Positions 52,326 through 61,837 of a DNA stretch of 64,000 nucleotides are shown in pieces; positions within the stretch are counted from its first letter, which is position 1; every line of letters begins with the position of its first letter. A program made the translations under genes and the position numbers. The notes under the pieces are model-generated. The model had not been told where the DNA came from, did not search any database, and saw only the letters and a program-made list of their open reading frames with translations. Source of the stretch: Promicromonospora sp. AC04 (GTDB lineage: Bacteria; Actinomycetota; Actinomycetes; Actinomycetales; Cellulomonadaceae); contig NZ_QBUG01000001.1 of NCBI RefSeq assembly GCF_003058225.1, positions 930,001 through 994,000 on the forward strand. Direction: 5' to 3'.

Positions 52326-53105
52326 ATGACCGCCAGCACCACGACGTCGGGCATCCCGTCCGGGAGCCGCATCACCTGCACCCTCTCGGACGGGATCGCC
52401 GACGTCCGCCTCGACCGGCCCGACAAGCTCAACGCGCTGTCCCTCGACATGCTCCGCGAGCTCAAGGCCACCGCGCGCCGGCTCCGCCGCGAGCCCGGGC
52501 TGCGCGCGGTGGTCGTCTCGGGCAACGGCAGGTCGTTCTGCGCGGGGCTCGACCTCGGCGCGGCGGCCCGCAACCCGGCCGCCGTGGCCAGGGCGTTCGT
52601 GCCGACCCCGCGCGGCACCAACCTGTTCCAGGAGGCCTGCTGGACGTGGCGACGCCTGCCGGTCCCCGTGATCGCCGCCGTGCACGGGCACGTGCTCGGC
52701 GCGGGCGTGCAGATCGCGCTCGCCGCCGACCTGCGCCTCACGACCCCCGATGCCCGCTGGTCCGTCAAGGAGGTCGAGCGCGGCCTGGTCCCCGACATGT
52801 CCGGGATCCGCGCGCTGACGCAGCTCGTGGGCATCGAGACGGCAAAACGCCTCACCTTCACGGCCGAGGAGTTCACCGGGGCCGACGCCGGCCGGCTGGG
52901 CCTGGCCGGGACCGTCACCGACACGCCGCTGGACGAGGCGTTCGCGCTGGCGCGGCAGATCTCCGAACGCCGGCCCGAGGCCGTTGCGGCGGCGAAGCGG
53001 CTGTTCGACCGGCGCTGGTCGTCGGGCGACCGGCGCACGTTCGCGGCCGAGCGCCGCGAGCAGCTGAGGCTCCTCCCGGGCGCCATGCGAACCCTGAAGC
53101 GCTGA
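52326..53105 (+). CDS. Enoyl-CoA hydratase/isomerase-family (crotonase) protein
   Basis: A 259-residue crotonase. The oxyanion-hole pieces are FCAGLDLG and HVLGAGVQIALAADLRL, followed by MSGIRALTQLVG. The usual second catalytic glutamate of hydratases is not at the common position (VERGLVPDMSG), so an isomerase, hydrolase or decarboxylase reaction is possible. No beta-oxidation partner lies adjacent. The gene is followed by the second palindromic element. Confidence 0.9.
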   Translation: MTASTTTSGIPSGSRITCTLSDGIADVRLDRPDKLNALSLDMLRELKATARRLRREPGLRAVVVSGNGRSFCAGLDLGAAARNPAAVARAFVPTPRGTNLFQEACWTWRRLPVPVIAAVHGHVLGAGVQIALAADLRLTTPDARWSVKEVERGLVPDMSGIRALTQLVGIETAKRLTFTAEEFTGADAGRLGLAGTVTDTPLDEAFALARQISERRPEAVAAAKRLFDRRWSSGDRRTFAAERREQLRLLPGAMRTLKR

Positions 53106-53112
53106 CCCCCTC

Positions 53113-53173
53113 GTTGTGGGCGCGATCGTTGCGCCTAGAACGGGCGTCTCATCGCAACGATCGCGCCCACAAC
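53113..53173. repeat. Palindromic element, copy 2
   Basis: Perfect 21-bp arms (53113-53133 and 53153-53173) surround a 19-base loop. It sits between the crotonase stop (53105) and the cyclase stop (53178), the same layout as copy 1. Compared with copy 1 read on the other strand, the loop and inner arm agree at about 16 of 19 bases and the arms share TTGTGGGCG. Confidence 0.85.
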
Positions 53174-53177
53174 AAGA

Positions 53178-54245
53178 TCAGCCGCGGTAGGCGCGTTGGA
53201 GACGGACCGGGGCCAGCGGGCCGATGCCCGGGACGTCACGCTCCGGCTGCGCGGTGAGCGCGAAGCGCGAGCTCGTCGCGAGCATCGCCGCGGTGTCCTT
53301 GTCGACCAGGACGGTCGAGGGGTCGGACTGCTCGGTGAGGCGCGAGGCGAGGTTGACGGTCGGGCCGAAGATGTCGCCGAACCGGGACAGCACCCGTCCC
53401 CAGACGAGCCCGACGCGCACCGGGATCTCGGGGTCGCCCGGGGCGGCGGTGCCGAGCGCCACACCAGAGGTCTCGGCAAGGCCGAGGGCCACCTCGGCGC
53501 CGGTGGACACGTCGTCGGTCACGAAGAGGACCGCGTCGCCGATCGTCTTCACGACCCGCCCGCCCGCGTTGACGATGACGTCGCGCGCGCCGGCCTCGAA
53601 CCGCTGCACGAACTCCGCCAGCTCCTCCGAGCCGAGGCCCGCGGTGCGCTTCGTGAACGACACGATGTCCGCGAACCCGACCGCCCGCAGCAGGGGCAGC
53701 TGGTGGGTGTCGCCGCGGTCGTCCGAGTGCGCGCCCGCGAACTCGATGGCCATGCGTCCGGTGAGCGCCGCGAGCTGACGCCGCCACGCGTGCTCGAGCT
53801 GCCCCTGCAGCATCTCCGTCATCTCCGGGAGCCGGTCCAGGGCGAGCAGGCGGGCGGAGGTCTCGTCCAGCTCGTACCGCCGCGCGAGATGCTCCACGAG
53901 CGCCTCGACCTGCCACAACGCCAGCCGGTCAGCCGTGTGGCCGACGGACCGGATGAACGTCATCTGGGCGCGCTCGTCCATCTGCTCGGCCTCGAACAGC
54001 CCGGCCGCGTCCTTGAGCGCCTCGACGTCGGCGTCGGTGAACCAGGTCTCGGTCGGGTGCGTGACGGGCAGGCCGATCCAGCGCCAGTAGCGGGTCACGA
54101 ACTGCTTGTCGAGCCCGGTGAGCTCCAGCACCTGCGACAGCGTGTACCGACGTGCGCCACCCAGCAGCGTCTCGTCGAGCCGGGCCGCGGTGTCGGCGCC
54201 CGGCGCGTCGTGGTGGTTCTGGGAGGTCTCGGAATTGTGGAGCAC
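53178..54245 (-). CDS. Class III adenylate/guanylate cyclase with N-terminal regulatory domain
   Basis: A 355-residue protein. Residues ~1-165 form an all-helical regulatory domain like that of Rv1264-type mycobacterial cyclases ([39 protein letters not shown]). The catalytic domain has the metal aspartates in [10 protein letters not shown] and KTIGDAVLF, and the transition-state N and R in [10 protein letters not shown]. It should make cAMP from ATP. No membrane helix is present. GTG 54245 is the likely start; upstream codons overlap no recognised domain. Confidence 0.9.
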   Translation of the reverse strand: MLHNSETSQNHHDAPGADTAARLDETLLGGARRYTLSQVLELTGLDKQFVTRYWRWIGLPVTHPTETWFTDADVEALKDAAGLFEAEQMDERAQMTFIRSVGHTADRLALWQVEALVEHLARRYELDETSARLLALDRLPEMTEMLQGQLEHAWRRQLAALTGRMAIEFAGAHSDDRGDTHQLPLLRAVGFADIVSFTKRTAGLGSEELAEFVQRFEAGARDVIVNAGGRVVKTIGDAVLFVTDDVSTGAEVALGLAETSGVALGTAAPGDPEIPVRVGLVWGRVLSRFGDIFGPTVNLASRLTEQSDPSTVLVDKDTAAMLATSSRFALTAQPERDVPGIGPLAPVRLQRAYRG

Positions 54246-54310
54246 GTCACCACTGTAGGCGGGCGCACCCTGTGCAACCGCAGGTATCCGCTGGTCGGGC
54301 CAGCGCTTGG

Positions 54311-54607
54311 TCAGCCCCAGAACGTCAGCACCAGGGGAATCCCCATGAGCACCAGCAGCATCCCGACCACGGTGACGACGTTCCACAGGTCCAGCCGCAC
54401 GCCCCGCACGCCGTCGTCGCGGTAGAGCAGGACCCAGACCACCAGCAGCCAGGCGATCCCGGCGGCGATCAGGCCGGCCGCGGGCGTCCCGTCGGTCTGC
54501 ACGATGCCCCGGTCCAGCCGGACCGTGCTGATCAGGTAGACCGCGACCACCGCCGCGGCACACACGATTCCCTTGGCCACCCCGACCGTGGCTCGACCTG
54601 CCTCCAT
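54311..54607 (-). CDS. Small membrane protein, three helices
   Basis: A 98-residue protein with hydrophobic segments around residues 8-24, 40-58 and 74-95 ([18 protein letters not shown]) and few charged residues between. ATG 54607 follows GGGGAG, the best ribosome site. I do not recognise a family. It stands alone between the cyclase and biotin ligase genes. Confidence 0.7.
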   Translation of the reverse strand: MEAGRATVGVAKGIVCAAAVVAVYLISTVRLDRGIVQTDGTPAAGLIAAGIAWLLVVWVLLYRDDGVRGVRLDLWNVVTVVGMLLVLMGIPLVLTFWG

Positions 54608-54774
54608 GGCGTCTCCCCTGCTCACGGGCCCCCGCACTTACCTATCGTCGCCTGCGGCGGAGATTACCGCAGGTCAGGCGTATCGCGGCAGGGGCTGCCG
54701 CCGAGTTCACCCCGGGCGGCGCACGAGTTCACCCGGGCCCGGCGCACGCCGGCGCTCGGCCTCGGCGGCGGGTG

Positions 54775-55611
54775 TTATCGCAGGTGCCAGACGTCGCCGG
54801 CGGTCACCGCGCGCTCCTCGCCCGAGTCCGTGCGCACCACCAGCGCCCCCGACGGGTCCAGCCCCACGGCCTCACCTTCGAGCGCGCCGGCCCGCCCGGC
54901 GAGCTCCGCCCGCACGCGGGTCCCGAGCGTCGCGGACACCGCTGTGTACTCGTCCAGCAGGCCGGCGGCGACGGCGTCGCCCCCGAAGCTCTCCCACCGC
55001 CGGACGACGGCGTGCACCTCGCCCAGCAGCCGCACCAGCACGTCGGTCCGGTCGGGTCGGGGATGTCCAGCGAGCGCCAGCGACGTCGCCGTCGGCACGG
55101 GCAGCTCGTCCGCGGTCTGCGACACGTTGAGCCCGATCCCGAGCACGACGGCGGGCGCCCCGTTGCCTGCACCCGGCGCCTCGGGCACGACCTCCGCGAG
55201 GATCCCGGCGACCTTGCGGTACAGGCCCAGCCCGGCGACGGTGTCGACGGCGGGCAGCAGCACGTCGTTCGGCCACTTCAGCGCGGCGGTGACGCCGCCG
55301 TCCGACACCGTGCGCACGACGGCGAGCCCCGCCAGCAGCGGGAGCCAGCCCAGCGACCCGGCCGGGACCTGGGGCCGCAGCAGGACGGACACGGTGAGCC
55401 CGGCGCGCGGCGGCGTCTGCCAGGAGCGCCCGGCTCGCCCCCGGCCGGCGGTCTGGTGCTCGGCGATCAGGGCCGACGGCGCCGGCCAGGCGGCCGGGTC
55501 GGACCGGACCGCCTCGGCGAGCTCGGCGTTGGTGGACGTCGCGGTCTGGACCACCTCGACCCGGCCAAAACCGGGGACGGCCAGCTTGTCCAGGAGCAGG
55601 GACTGGTGCAC
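54775..55611 (-). CDS. birA: Biotin--[acetyl-CoA-carboxylase] ligase BirA
   Basis: A 278-residue BirA of the class lacking the DNA-binding wing. The ATP/biotin site is [18 protein letters not shown], with LKWPNDVLL and GIGLNVSQ. It attaches biotin to the carrier domain of acyl-CoA carboxylases. GTG 55611 was preferred because the family begins at that point; the open frame to 55716 overlaps the divergent carboxylase promoter. The neighbouring gene encodes a partner enzyme subunit. Confidence 0.9.
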   Translation of the reverse strand: MHQSLLLDKLAVPGFGRVEVVQTATSTNAELAEAVRSDPAAWPAPSALIAEHQTAGRGRAGRSWQTPPRAGLTVSVLLRPQVPAGSLGWLPLLAGLAVVRTVSDGGVTAALKWPNDVLLPAVDTVAGLGLYRKVAGILAEVVPEAPGAGNGAPAVVLGIGLNVSQTADELPVPTATSLALAGHPRPDRTDVLVRLLGEVHAVVRRWESFGGDAVAAGLLDEYTAVSATLGTRVRAELAGRAGALEGEAVGLDPSGALVVRTDSGEERAVTAGDVWHLR

Positions 55612-55729
55612 ATCCTCATCCTCGCCCCTCACCCCCTGGTCTGTCTTGGAGGAAACCCACAACGCAGCTGTGCGACCCGCTGGACGCTCTCGCATCGAGC
55701 CTGAGGCATCCGACAACTACGCTCGAACT

Positions 55730-57328
55730 GTGAACGACGCCATCACCACCCTTTCCGGCACGCGCGCCAAGCTCGACGACCTCGACGCCCGCCGGGCCGC
55801 CGCCATCGACGGCCCGGAGGAGACGGCTCAGGAGAAGCAGCACAAGCGCGGCAAGAAGACCGCACGCGAACGCATCGACGCGCTCCTGGACGAGGGCAGC
55901 TTCACCGAGCTGGACGCGCTGGCCAAGCACCGCAGCCGCAACTTCGGCCTGGAGAAGAAGCGGATAGCGGGCGACGGTGTGGTCACCGGGTACGGCACCA
56001 TCGACGGCCGCCAGGTGTGCATCTACTCCCAGGACTTCACGGTGTTCGGCGGCAGCCTCGGTGAGGTGCACGGCCAGAAGATCACCAAGGTGCAGGACCT
56101 CGCGCTGCGCACGGGCGTGCCGCTCATCGGCATCAGCGACGGCGGCGGCGCGCGCATCCAGGAGGGTGTCGCGGCCCTCACGCAGTTCGCGGAGATGTTC
56201 CGGCGCAACGTCGCGGCGTCGGGCGTGATCCCGCAGATCTCCCTGATCCTCGGCCCGAGCGCAGGCGGTGCGGTGTACTCCCCCGCCCTGACCGACTTCA
56301 TCGTCATGGCCGACCAGACGTCCAACATGTTCATCACCGGCCCGGACGTGATCCGCACCGTGACGGGCGAGGACGTCGACTTCGAGACCCTGGGCGGCGC
56401 CCGGACGCACAACTCGAAGTCGGGCGTCGCGCACTACATGGGCAGCGACGAGGACGACGCGCTCGACTACGTGCGGCACCTGGTGAGCTACCTGCCGCAG
56501 AACAACCTCTCCGACCCGCCCGCGTTCCCGCCGGAGGACGAGACGGCGCTGGAAGTCACGGCGGAGGACGAGGCCCTCGACGCGCTGATCCCCGACAGCG
56601 ACAACCAGCCCTACGACATGCGCGAGGCCATCGAGGCGGTCCTGGACCCGGAGTCGTTCCTCGAGGTCCAGCCGATGTTCGCGACCAACGTGCTGGTCGG
56701 GTTCGGCCACGTGGAGGGCCTGTCGGTCGGCATCGTCGCGAACCAGCCGCAGTCCATGGCGGGCACTCTCGACATCGACGCCGCCGAGAAGGCGGCGCGG
56801 TTCGTGCGCACGTGCGACGCGTTCAACATCCCCGTGCTGACGTTCGTGGACGTGCCGGGCTTCCTCCCCGGCGTCGGGCAGGAGCACCAGGGCATCATCC
56901 GGCGTGGCGCCAAGCTCATCTACGCGTACGCCGAGGCCACTGTGCCGCTGGTCACGATCATCACCCGCAAGGCCTACGGCGGCGCCTACATCGTCATGGG
57001 CTCCAAGCAGCTCGGCGCCGACGTGAACCTGGCCTGGCCGACCGCCCAGATCGCGGTCATGGGCGCGAGCGGCGCAGTGAACATCCTGCAGCGCGGCGCG
57101 CTGCGCACGGTCCAGGAGGCGGGCGGGGACGTCGACGCCGAGCGGGCCCGGCTGACCGCCGAGTACGAGGACGCCATCGTCAACCCGTGGGACGCCGCCG
57201 AGCGCGGCTACGTCGACGCGGTGATCCGCCCGTCCGAGACACGCGTGCAAGTGGTGCGTGCGCTTCGCGCGCTGCGCACCAAGCGATCTACGCTTCCTCC
57301 GAAGAAGCACGGCAACATCCCGCTCTGA
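55730..57328 (+). CDS. Acyl-CoA carboxylase beta subunit (carboxyltransferase)
   Basis: A 532-residue carboxyltransferase of the AccD5/PccB family. [28 protein letters not shown] and, in the second half, [30 protein letters not shown] and [15 protein letters not shown] are the oxyanion and acyl-CoA-binding segments. It moves carboxyl from biotin to propionyl- or acetyl-CoA. The alpha (biotin) subunit is not in the window. GTG 55730 starts the family pattern. The epsilon subunit follows, separated by one small gene. Confidence 0.94.
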   Translation: MNDAITTLSGTRAKLDDLDARRAAAIDGPEETAQEKQHKRGKKTARERIDALLDEGSFTELDALAKHRSRNFGLEKKRIAGDGVVTGYGTIDGRQVCIYSQDFTVFGGSLGEVHGQKITKVQDLALRTGVPLIGISDGGGARIQEGVAALTQFAEMFRRNVAASGVIPQISLILGPSAGGAVYSPALTDFIVMADQTSNMFITGPDVIRTVTGEDVDFETLGGARTHNSKSGVAHYMGSDEDDALDYVRHLVSYLPQNNLSDPPAFPPEDETALEVTAEDEALDALIPDSDNQPYDMREAIEAVLDPESFLEVQPMFATNVLVGFGHVEGLSVGIVANQPQSMAGTLDIDAAEKAARFVRTCDAFNIPVLTFVDVPGFLPGVGQEHQGIIRRGAKLIYAYAEATVPLVTIITRKAYGGAYIVMGSKQLGADVNLAWPTAQIAVMGASGAVNILQRGALRTVQEAGGDVDAERARLTAEYEDAIVNPWDAAERGYVDAVIRPSETRVQVVRALRALRTKRSTLPPKKHGNIPL

Positions 57329-57376
57329 CCGGCGGGAGGACCCGAGCAGTCAGATCAGATCGGGATGAGGAATCAG

Positions 57377-57901
57377 ATGAGCCACGAGGACGCCACCCAC
57401 GGCCCGGCGCCGATGGGCCGCGTCGACACGGAGCCGATGCACCGCGCGGTCGACGCACTGGCGGCTGCGCTGCACGACTACGTGGGGACGGCCGTGGGCG
57501 TACGCGCCGAGTTCGGCGCGGCGGAAGCGGACGAGGACCCGCGAGTGCTGGCCCTCGAGTCGAAGGTGGGGCACCTGAACGCCACCCTGTTCGACGCGCT
57601 GCACAACGCGCTGGGCATGCACCCCGACCTCACCTCGTCGGTGTGGGAGCCGGAGCACGAGGGCGAGGCCGAGGAGATCCTCGAGTCCGACACGCCGGAG
57701 GACGGCGAGTCGTTCTACCTGGGCTTCGTCGTCGGCGCGCGGGGCGGCGACGCGTCCCTGGACGGTGTGATCGACCTGCTCGACGCCGCCGGCGAGTCCG
57801 TGGCGACGCAGCTCTCCGAGGGCGGTTACGACATCGCCGAGTGGGCGGCCTCACGGGGCGAGGCGCCCGGCTTCGGCTTCTACGAGGAGGACGACGAGTG
57901 A
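57377..57901 (+). CDS. Acidic protein of unknown function between carboxylase beta and epsilon genes
   Basis: A 174-residue protein, strongly acidic (C-terminus YEEDDE) and with helical stretches such as MHRAVDALAAALHDYVG and ESKVGHLNATLFDALHNALG. ATG 57377 has ribosome site GAGG at the right distance; ATG 57365 is an alternative. Its stop overlaps the start of the epsilon-subunit gene by GTGA, so the two are coupled. I do not recognise a family; a link to carboxylase assembly is suggested only by position. Confidence 0.8.
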   Translation: MSHEDATHGPAPMGRVDTEPMHRAVDALAAALHDYVGTAVGVRAEFGAAEADEDPRVLALESKVGHLNATLFDALHNALGMHPDLTSSVWEPEHEGEAEEILESDTPEDGESFYLGFVVGARGGDASLDGVIDLLDAAGESVATQLSEGGYDIAEWAASRGEAPGFGFYEEDDE

Positions 57902-58137
57902 GCTCCCAGGTGCGCGTCGTGCGCGGCGAGCCCGACGACGTCGAGGTGGCTGCCCTGGTGGCGGGCCTCGCCGCGGTCGCGGCGACCAGCCAGGAGCCCG
58001 AGGACGCCGCCCCGCTCGACGAGTGGATCAACCACTCCCGCGTGCTGCGCGGGAACGGGGCCGCGACGGCCAAGAACTTCGGCGGACGCTCCGGTCGGCA
58101 CAACGCCGACGCGTGGCGCTGGAGCCTGCGCTCATGA
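57898..58137 (+). CDS. accE: Acyl-CoA carboxylase epsilon subunit
   Basis: A 79-residue protein with the epsilon pattern: RVVRGEPDDVEVAALVAGLAA at the N-terminus and a C-terminal region with DEWINHSRVLRG, which suits the small subunit that binds the beta subunit of actinobacterial acyl-CoA carboxylases. GTG 57898 overlaps the previous stop, and its own stop overlaps the glycosyltransferase start by ATGA. Confidence 0.88.
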   Translation: MSSQVRVVRGEPDDVEVAALVAGLAAVAATSQEPEDAAPLDEWINHSRVLRGNGAATAKNFGGRSGRHNADAWRWSLRS

Positions 58138-59696
58138 CGAAGGCTCCCCGCCCTGGGGACACCGACGTCGTCCTGTTCGTCCGCTCGCTCGGCCACCGCA
58201 TCGCGGGCGGCACACGCGCCGTCCTGGCCCGGGCCAACCTCTACGCCGACAGCGGGTACCGCACCACCCTCGTGGTGACCGGCCTCCTGGACGACGACGG
58301 TGCGTGGGTCCGCGCGCAGGGCCTCCTGCACCCGGACGTCCGCCTGCTGGTCCTGTGGCGCGACGGGCCCGACGCCGTCGACCGGGCACGTGCCCGCGAG
58401 GTGGAACCCGTCGAGGTGCCCCGGGTCGCGGACGGACCCGGCGTGCAGCGCCGCCGTCGGACCGTGGACGACGCCGTGCAGGTGCGCACCCTGGTGGACG
58501 GCACGCTGCGGACGATCGAGCTGCTGGACAAGGACACCAAGGTCACCCGCCAGCTCGTCGTCCTGCGTGAGGACGGCTCGCGTGAGTCGCTGTGGGCGTT
58601 CGCGCACGGCACGCTCGTCGCCATCGACCACCTCGCGCCGGGGGGCGGCGGGCGGCGGCGCGAGTTCGTCGTCGACGGGCGCGCGGTCTGGCTCGAGGCC
58701 GAGGTCACCGGGCACGTCGGCGCAGGCGAAGCCCGCCTGCGCCTGCGGGAGGACCCGGTCGGGGACTACGCGGGCGCGATCGCCCGCTGGCTCGACACCA
58801 CGTTCGCGTCGGCACGGCACCTCGTCGTCTTCGCCGACGGCGAGAACGTGTGGCAGCGCAGCCTGCGCCTCATGCGCCACCCGCGCATGCGGGGCGTCTC
58901 CGTGCTGCACAACTCGCACTTCGGCGAGCCCTACGACTCGACGGCGCCCACCAAGCCGCACTGGCAGGAGTTCTTCGCGGACACGACGAACGTCGACGCG
59001 ATGGTCTGCCTCACCGAGCGGCAGCGTACGGACCTCCTGGCGCGGTACCCGGGGCTGCCGCTGCACGTGCTGCGGCACGCCGCCCCGCGCCCGAAGGTCC
59101 GCGGCGTACGGCGCGACCAGGACTCCGTGGTGTTCGTGGGCCGGCTCGCACCGCAGAAGCAGCTCGACCACCTGCTGCGGGCGTTCGCGCTGGTGCACGA
59201 GCGCGTCCCGCGTGCGCACCTCGACGTGTACGGGCACGGCGCGGAGGAGGACTCCCTGAAGAAGCTCGCCACCGAGCTCGGCCTGGAGCTCGGCGACGAC
59301 GTCCGCTTCCACGGGGCGACGTCGCAGGCGCTGCACGCGTTCGCCGGCGCCCGGGTCGCGGCCATGTCGTCCCTCCACGAGGGGCTGCCGCTCACCCTCA
59401 CCGAGGCCATGTCGGTTGGCACGCCCTTCGTGGCGTACGACTGCAACTACGGCCCGGCCGAGGTGATCCGGGACGGCGAGAACGGGTTCCTGGTGCCGCG
59501 CGACGACGTCGAAGCCCTCGCCGCCCGGCTGGTTCAGGTGCTCGAGGACAACCGGCTCGCCCGGCGGCTCAGCCGCGGCGCGAGGCGGGTCACCAGCAGC
59601 TTCTCGCCGCGCCGGTACAGGGACGCCTGGCGGGACCTGCTCGACGACGTCGCCGGTCGCGACTCGAGCAGCTCGCACACCATCGCGAGGAGCTGA
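58134..59696 (+). CDS. GT4-family glycosyltransferase, teichoic-acid (TarM-like) type
   Basis: A 520-residue GT-B enzyme. The C-terminal half has VVFVGRLAPQKQLDHLLRAF and the E-x7-E motif HEGLPLTLTEAMS with GTPFVAYDCNYGPAEVI. Together with the N-terminal SLGHRIAGGTRAV and ~170-residue insert, it resembles TarM-like poly(ribitol/glycerol phosphate) glucosyltransferases. It would decorate a wall polymer with sugar from a nucleotide donor. ATG 58134 overlaps the epsilon stop. Its 3' end overlaps the convergent gene by 163 bases. Confidence 0.88.
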   Translation: MTKAPRPGDTDVVLFVRSLGHRIAGGTRAVLARANLYADSGYRTTLVVTGLLDDDGAWVRAQGLLHPDVRLLVLWRDGPDAVDRARAREVEPVEVPRVADGPGVQRRRRTVDDAVQVRTLVDGTLRTIELLDKDTKVTRQLVVLREDGSRESLWAFAHGTLVAIDHLAPGGGGRRREFVVDGRAVWLEAEVTGHVGAGEARLRLREDPVGDYAGAIARWLDTTFASARHLVVFADGENVWQRSLRLMRHPRMRGVSVLHNSHFGEPYDSTAPTKPHWQEFFADTTNVDAMVCLTERQRTDLLARYPGLPLHVLRHAAPRPKVRGVRRDQDSVVFVGRLAPQKQLDHLLRAFALVHERVPRAHLDVYGHGAEEDSLKKLATELGLELGDDVRFHGATSQALHAFAGARVAAMSSLHEGLPLTLTEAMSVGTPFVAYDCNYGPAEVIRDGENGFLVPRDDVEALAARLVQVLEDNRLARRLSRGARRVTSSFSPRRYRDAWRDLLDDVAGRDSSSSHTIARS

Positions 59697-61837
59697 CCCC
59701 GGTCGATCCGGAGGTTCTCCAGGTGGGGGCGGACGTCGTTGCGGCCGCGGCGTTCGCCCTCACCGACGGGCTCACCGAGGATGGTCGACGGTACGGGCCG
59801 GCCCTCCGACTCGCGTGCCCCTGGCCGGAGCTCGGGGGGCAGGTCGCCGAGGGACCTCGGCGCGTACACCACACCGGGGGCGTCGCTGAACCAGCCCACC
59901 TTGTGCTGGCTCGTCCCGTTGGGCGCGATGTACACGTCCGTGGCCTCGGCCCACAGAACGGCCTCCCGCAGGGTGCTTCCCACCAGGTCGATGACCTGGT
60001 CACCGCGCCGGACGTTGCCCTTGATGGCCCGGGCCACCGCGTGCAGCTCGTCGATGCTGCCCTGCCACTGCTCCGAGACGAGGTCGTTGCCCATCGGGTA
60101 CGAGTAGCCGTCCAGCACGACCAGCGCCCGCGGGTAGCGCAGGTGCAACGCGTCGATGAACCGGGCTGCCTCCTGCTCCTGGTCCGCCCAGGCGCGGCTG
60201 CGCACGCGCAGCCCGATCCAGATCACCGGCCCCGGCAGTAGCCCCCCTCCGGCCGACGGCGGCTGGGGGAACCCTGGTGTCGGCTCCTCCCGTGCAACCC
60301 GCTCACGGATCCGGTCCACAAGCGACCTGCGAATGAAGTACCCGCCGACCGCGACCACCAGGTACTCGCGCGAGAAGGGGTACGGATCGCGCACCCCGTT
60401 ACGCGGCTCGTCGACGATCCGCGCGCCCGAGAACTCCGGGAAGAGCTCCTGGAACGAGCCGAAGAACCCGGTCCCGGCCGTGCGCACCTCGGCGACGTTC
60501 CCGGCCACACCGTGGTCGATCAGCCGCTCGACGCCCGGGTGGAAGTTCCAGATGTGGTGGGCGAAGTTCTCCGGGATGGTCATCTGCAGCACGACCGTGC
60601 GCTCCGCCCGGGGGGTGGGGCGGTTCGCGACGGCCTCGGCATACCGGTCCCGCTGAGTCACCAGGCGCTGGAGCAGGTCCCTGGAGAGGTTGGCGATCCG
60701 GTGCGGCGGAAGGATGGGCCGGGCGAACGTCGCGCCCAGGTCCAGCAGGAGCCCGCGCGCCGGGAGGAAGACGTAGGCGGCCCGGTGGCCGGCCCCGAGG
60801 CTCAGCAGCATCGCGAGCTCGTCGTCCCCGAAGGAGTAGACGGCCTTGCCGAACGACACCACCGTGTCGAAGGGCGCGCACTCCGAACCGGTCAGGAGGT
60901 CGCGCAGCACCAGGGTCCGGTCCCGGACCGCGCGGGTCTGGTGAGCGAGGTGCGGGTCGTCGGCGTCGGCGGCCTGCCGCTGGGCCAGCGTGACGAACTC
61001 GCGGTCGTCCGGCTGCGGCACGTCCGGGCTGAGGAACTCCTCACGCCACCACGTGATCGCGTCCGGGTCGAGCGGCACCCCGGCGGCGAGCGCCTCGTCG
61101 GGCGTCATCATGCGGGGCAGCGTGGCGAGGAAGTACAGCTCCTTGACGACGTTCGGCAGCGCGGCCACCAGATCGGCGTCCGCCTCGGGGAGCGGCCTGA
61201 GCGCGGCGTAGGCCGCCCAGACCCGCGCGCACGCCCGTGCGGCGTCGCCGTCGAGGAAGGCCGCGAGCGCCGCGGCGTGCACCTGGCGCGCCGTGTCGCC
61301 CGCCGGCCCGCGGAGCAGCTCGTGCAGCACGACGGGAAGCGGGCCCTCGGCATCCTCCTGGAGCGCGGAGAGCCGTTCGGCGAACGGCACGTCGTCCGCG
61401 TCGCGCGCCACCTCGCGCCACTCGCCCAGGGCGGGCGCGGCCTCGGGTTCGTACCGCAGGACCTGCGCGTAGGCGTCGTCCACCTCAGTGATGGACGCGC
61501 CGGACGCCGCGAGCGCACGTGCGAGGCGCCTGGCCGTCCGGTGGTCGTTGTTCGTGCCGAGCTCCAGCGCCCGGCGCAGGTGCGGCACCGCCGAGGCGGG
61601 CTGCCCCGAACCCTCCAGGGCTCCCGCGCACGCCAGGAGCACGCGCGCGCGGCCGGTGAACCGGGCCGACGCGGCGGCCGCGAGATCGGCCGCGAGCACC
61701 GGGTCCCCGGCCTGGCCGACCCGGATGAGCGCCGAGATGACCGCGGGAGCGGCGACCTTCCGCCGCTCGCCCAGAGCCAGGACGAGGTCCCGCACCTCGC
61801 GGTGCAGGACCCCGTCCGTGTGCAGCGTGTCGGTCAC
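59534..61837 (-). CDS. Large cytoplasmic protein with probable glycosyltransferase-like C-terminal half
   Basis: A 767-residue protein. The first ~300 residues are helical and TPR-like (ALEGSGQPASAVPHLRRALELG). The rest contains alpha/beta segments typical of a GT-B or pyruvyl-transferase-type fold: VVLQMTIPENFAHHIWNF, GPVIWIGLRVR, and GYSYPMGNDL with DVYIAPNGTSQHKVGWFS. I do not recognise the exact family. GTG 61837 overlaps the upstream stop by GTGA, so it is made with the PPT-GT8 fusion. Its C-terminal ~54 codons lie antisense to the end of the GT4 gene. A role in wall-polymer synthesis is inferred from the neighbours. Confidence 0.8.
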   Translation of the reverse strand: MTDTLHTDGVLHREVRDLVLALGERRKVAAPAVISALIRVGQAGDPVLAADLAAAASARFTGRARVLLACAGALEGSGQPASAVPHLRRALELGTNNDHRTARRLARALAASGASITEVDDAYAQVLRYEPEAAPALGEWREVARDADDVPFAERLSALQEDAEGPLPVVLHELLRGPAGDTARQVHAAALAAFLDGDAARACARVWAAYAALRPLPEADADLVAALPNVVKELYFLATLPRMMTPDEALAAGVPLDPDAITWWREEFLSPDVPQPDDREFVTLAQRQAADADDPHLAHQTRAVRDRTLVLRDLLTGSECAPFDTVVSFGKAVYSFGDDELAMLLSLGAGHRAAYVFLPARGLLLDLGATFARPILPPHRIANLSRDLLQRLVTQRDRYAEAVANRPTPRAERTVVLQMTIPENFAHHIWNFHPGVERLIDHGVAGNVAEVRTAGTGFFGSFQELFPEFSGARIVDEPRNGVRDPYPFSREYLVVAVGGYFIRRSLVDRIRERVAREEPTPGFPQPPSAGGGLLPGPVIWIGLRVRSRAWADQEQEAARFIDALHLRYPRALVVLDGYSYPMGNDLVSEQWQGSIDELHAVARAIKGNVRRGDQVIDLVGSTLREAVLWAEATDVYIAPNGTSQHKVGWFSDAPGVVYAPRSLGDLPPELRPGARESEGRPVPSTILGEPVGEGERRGRNDVRPHLENLRIDRGQLLAMVCELLESRPATSSSRSRQASLYRRGEKLLVTRLAPRLSRRASRLSSST

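Noticed and set aside
54152-55729. Long open reading in frame with the carboxylase gene upstream of 55730
   Set aside because: It overlaps birA and part of the cyclase gene on the other strand, and the product is Arg/Ser/Pro-rich. High GC leaves long unstopped antisense frames; the real start is GTG 55730.
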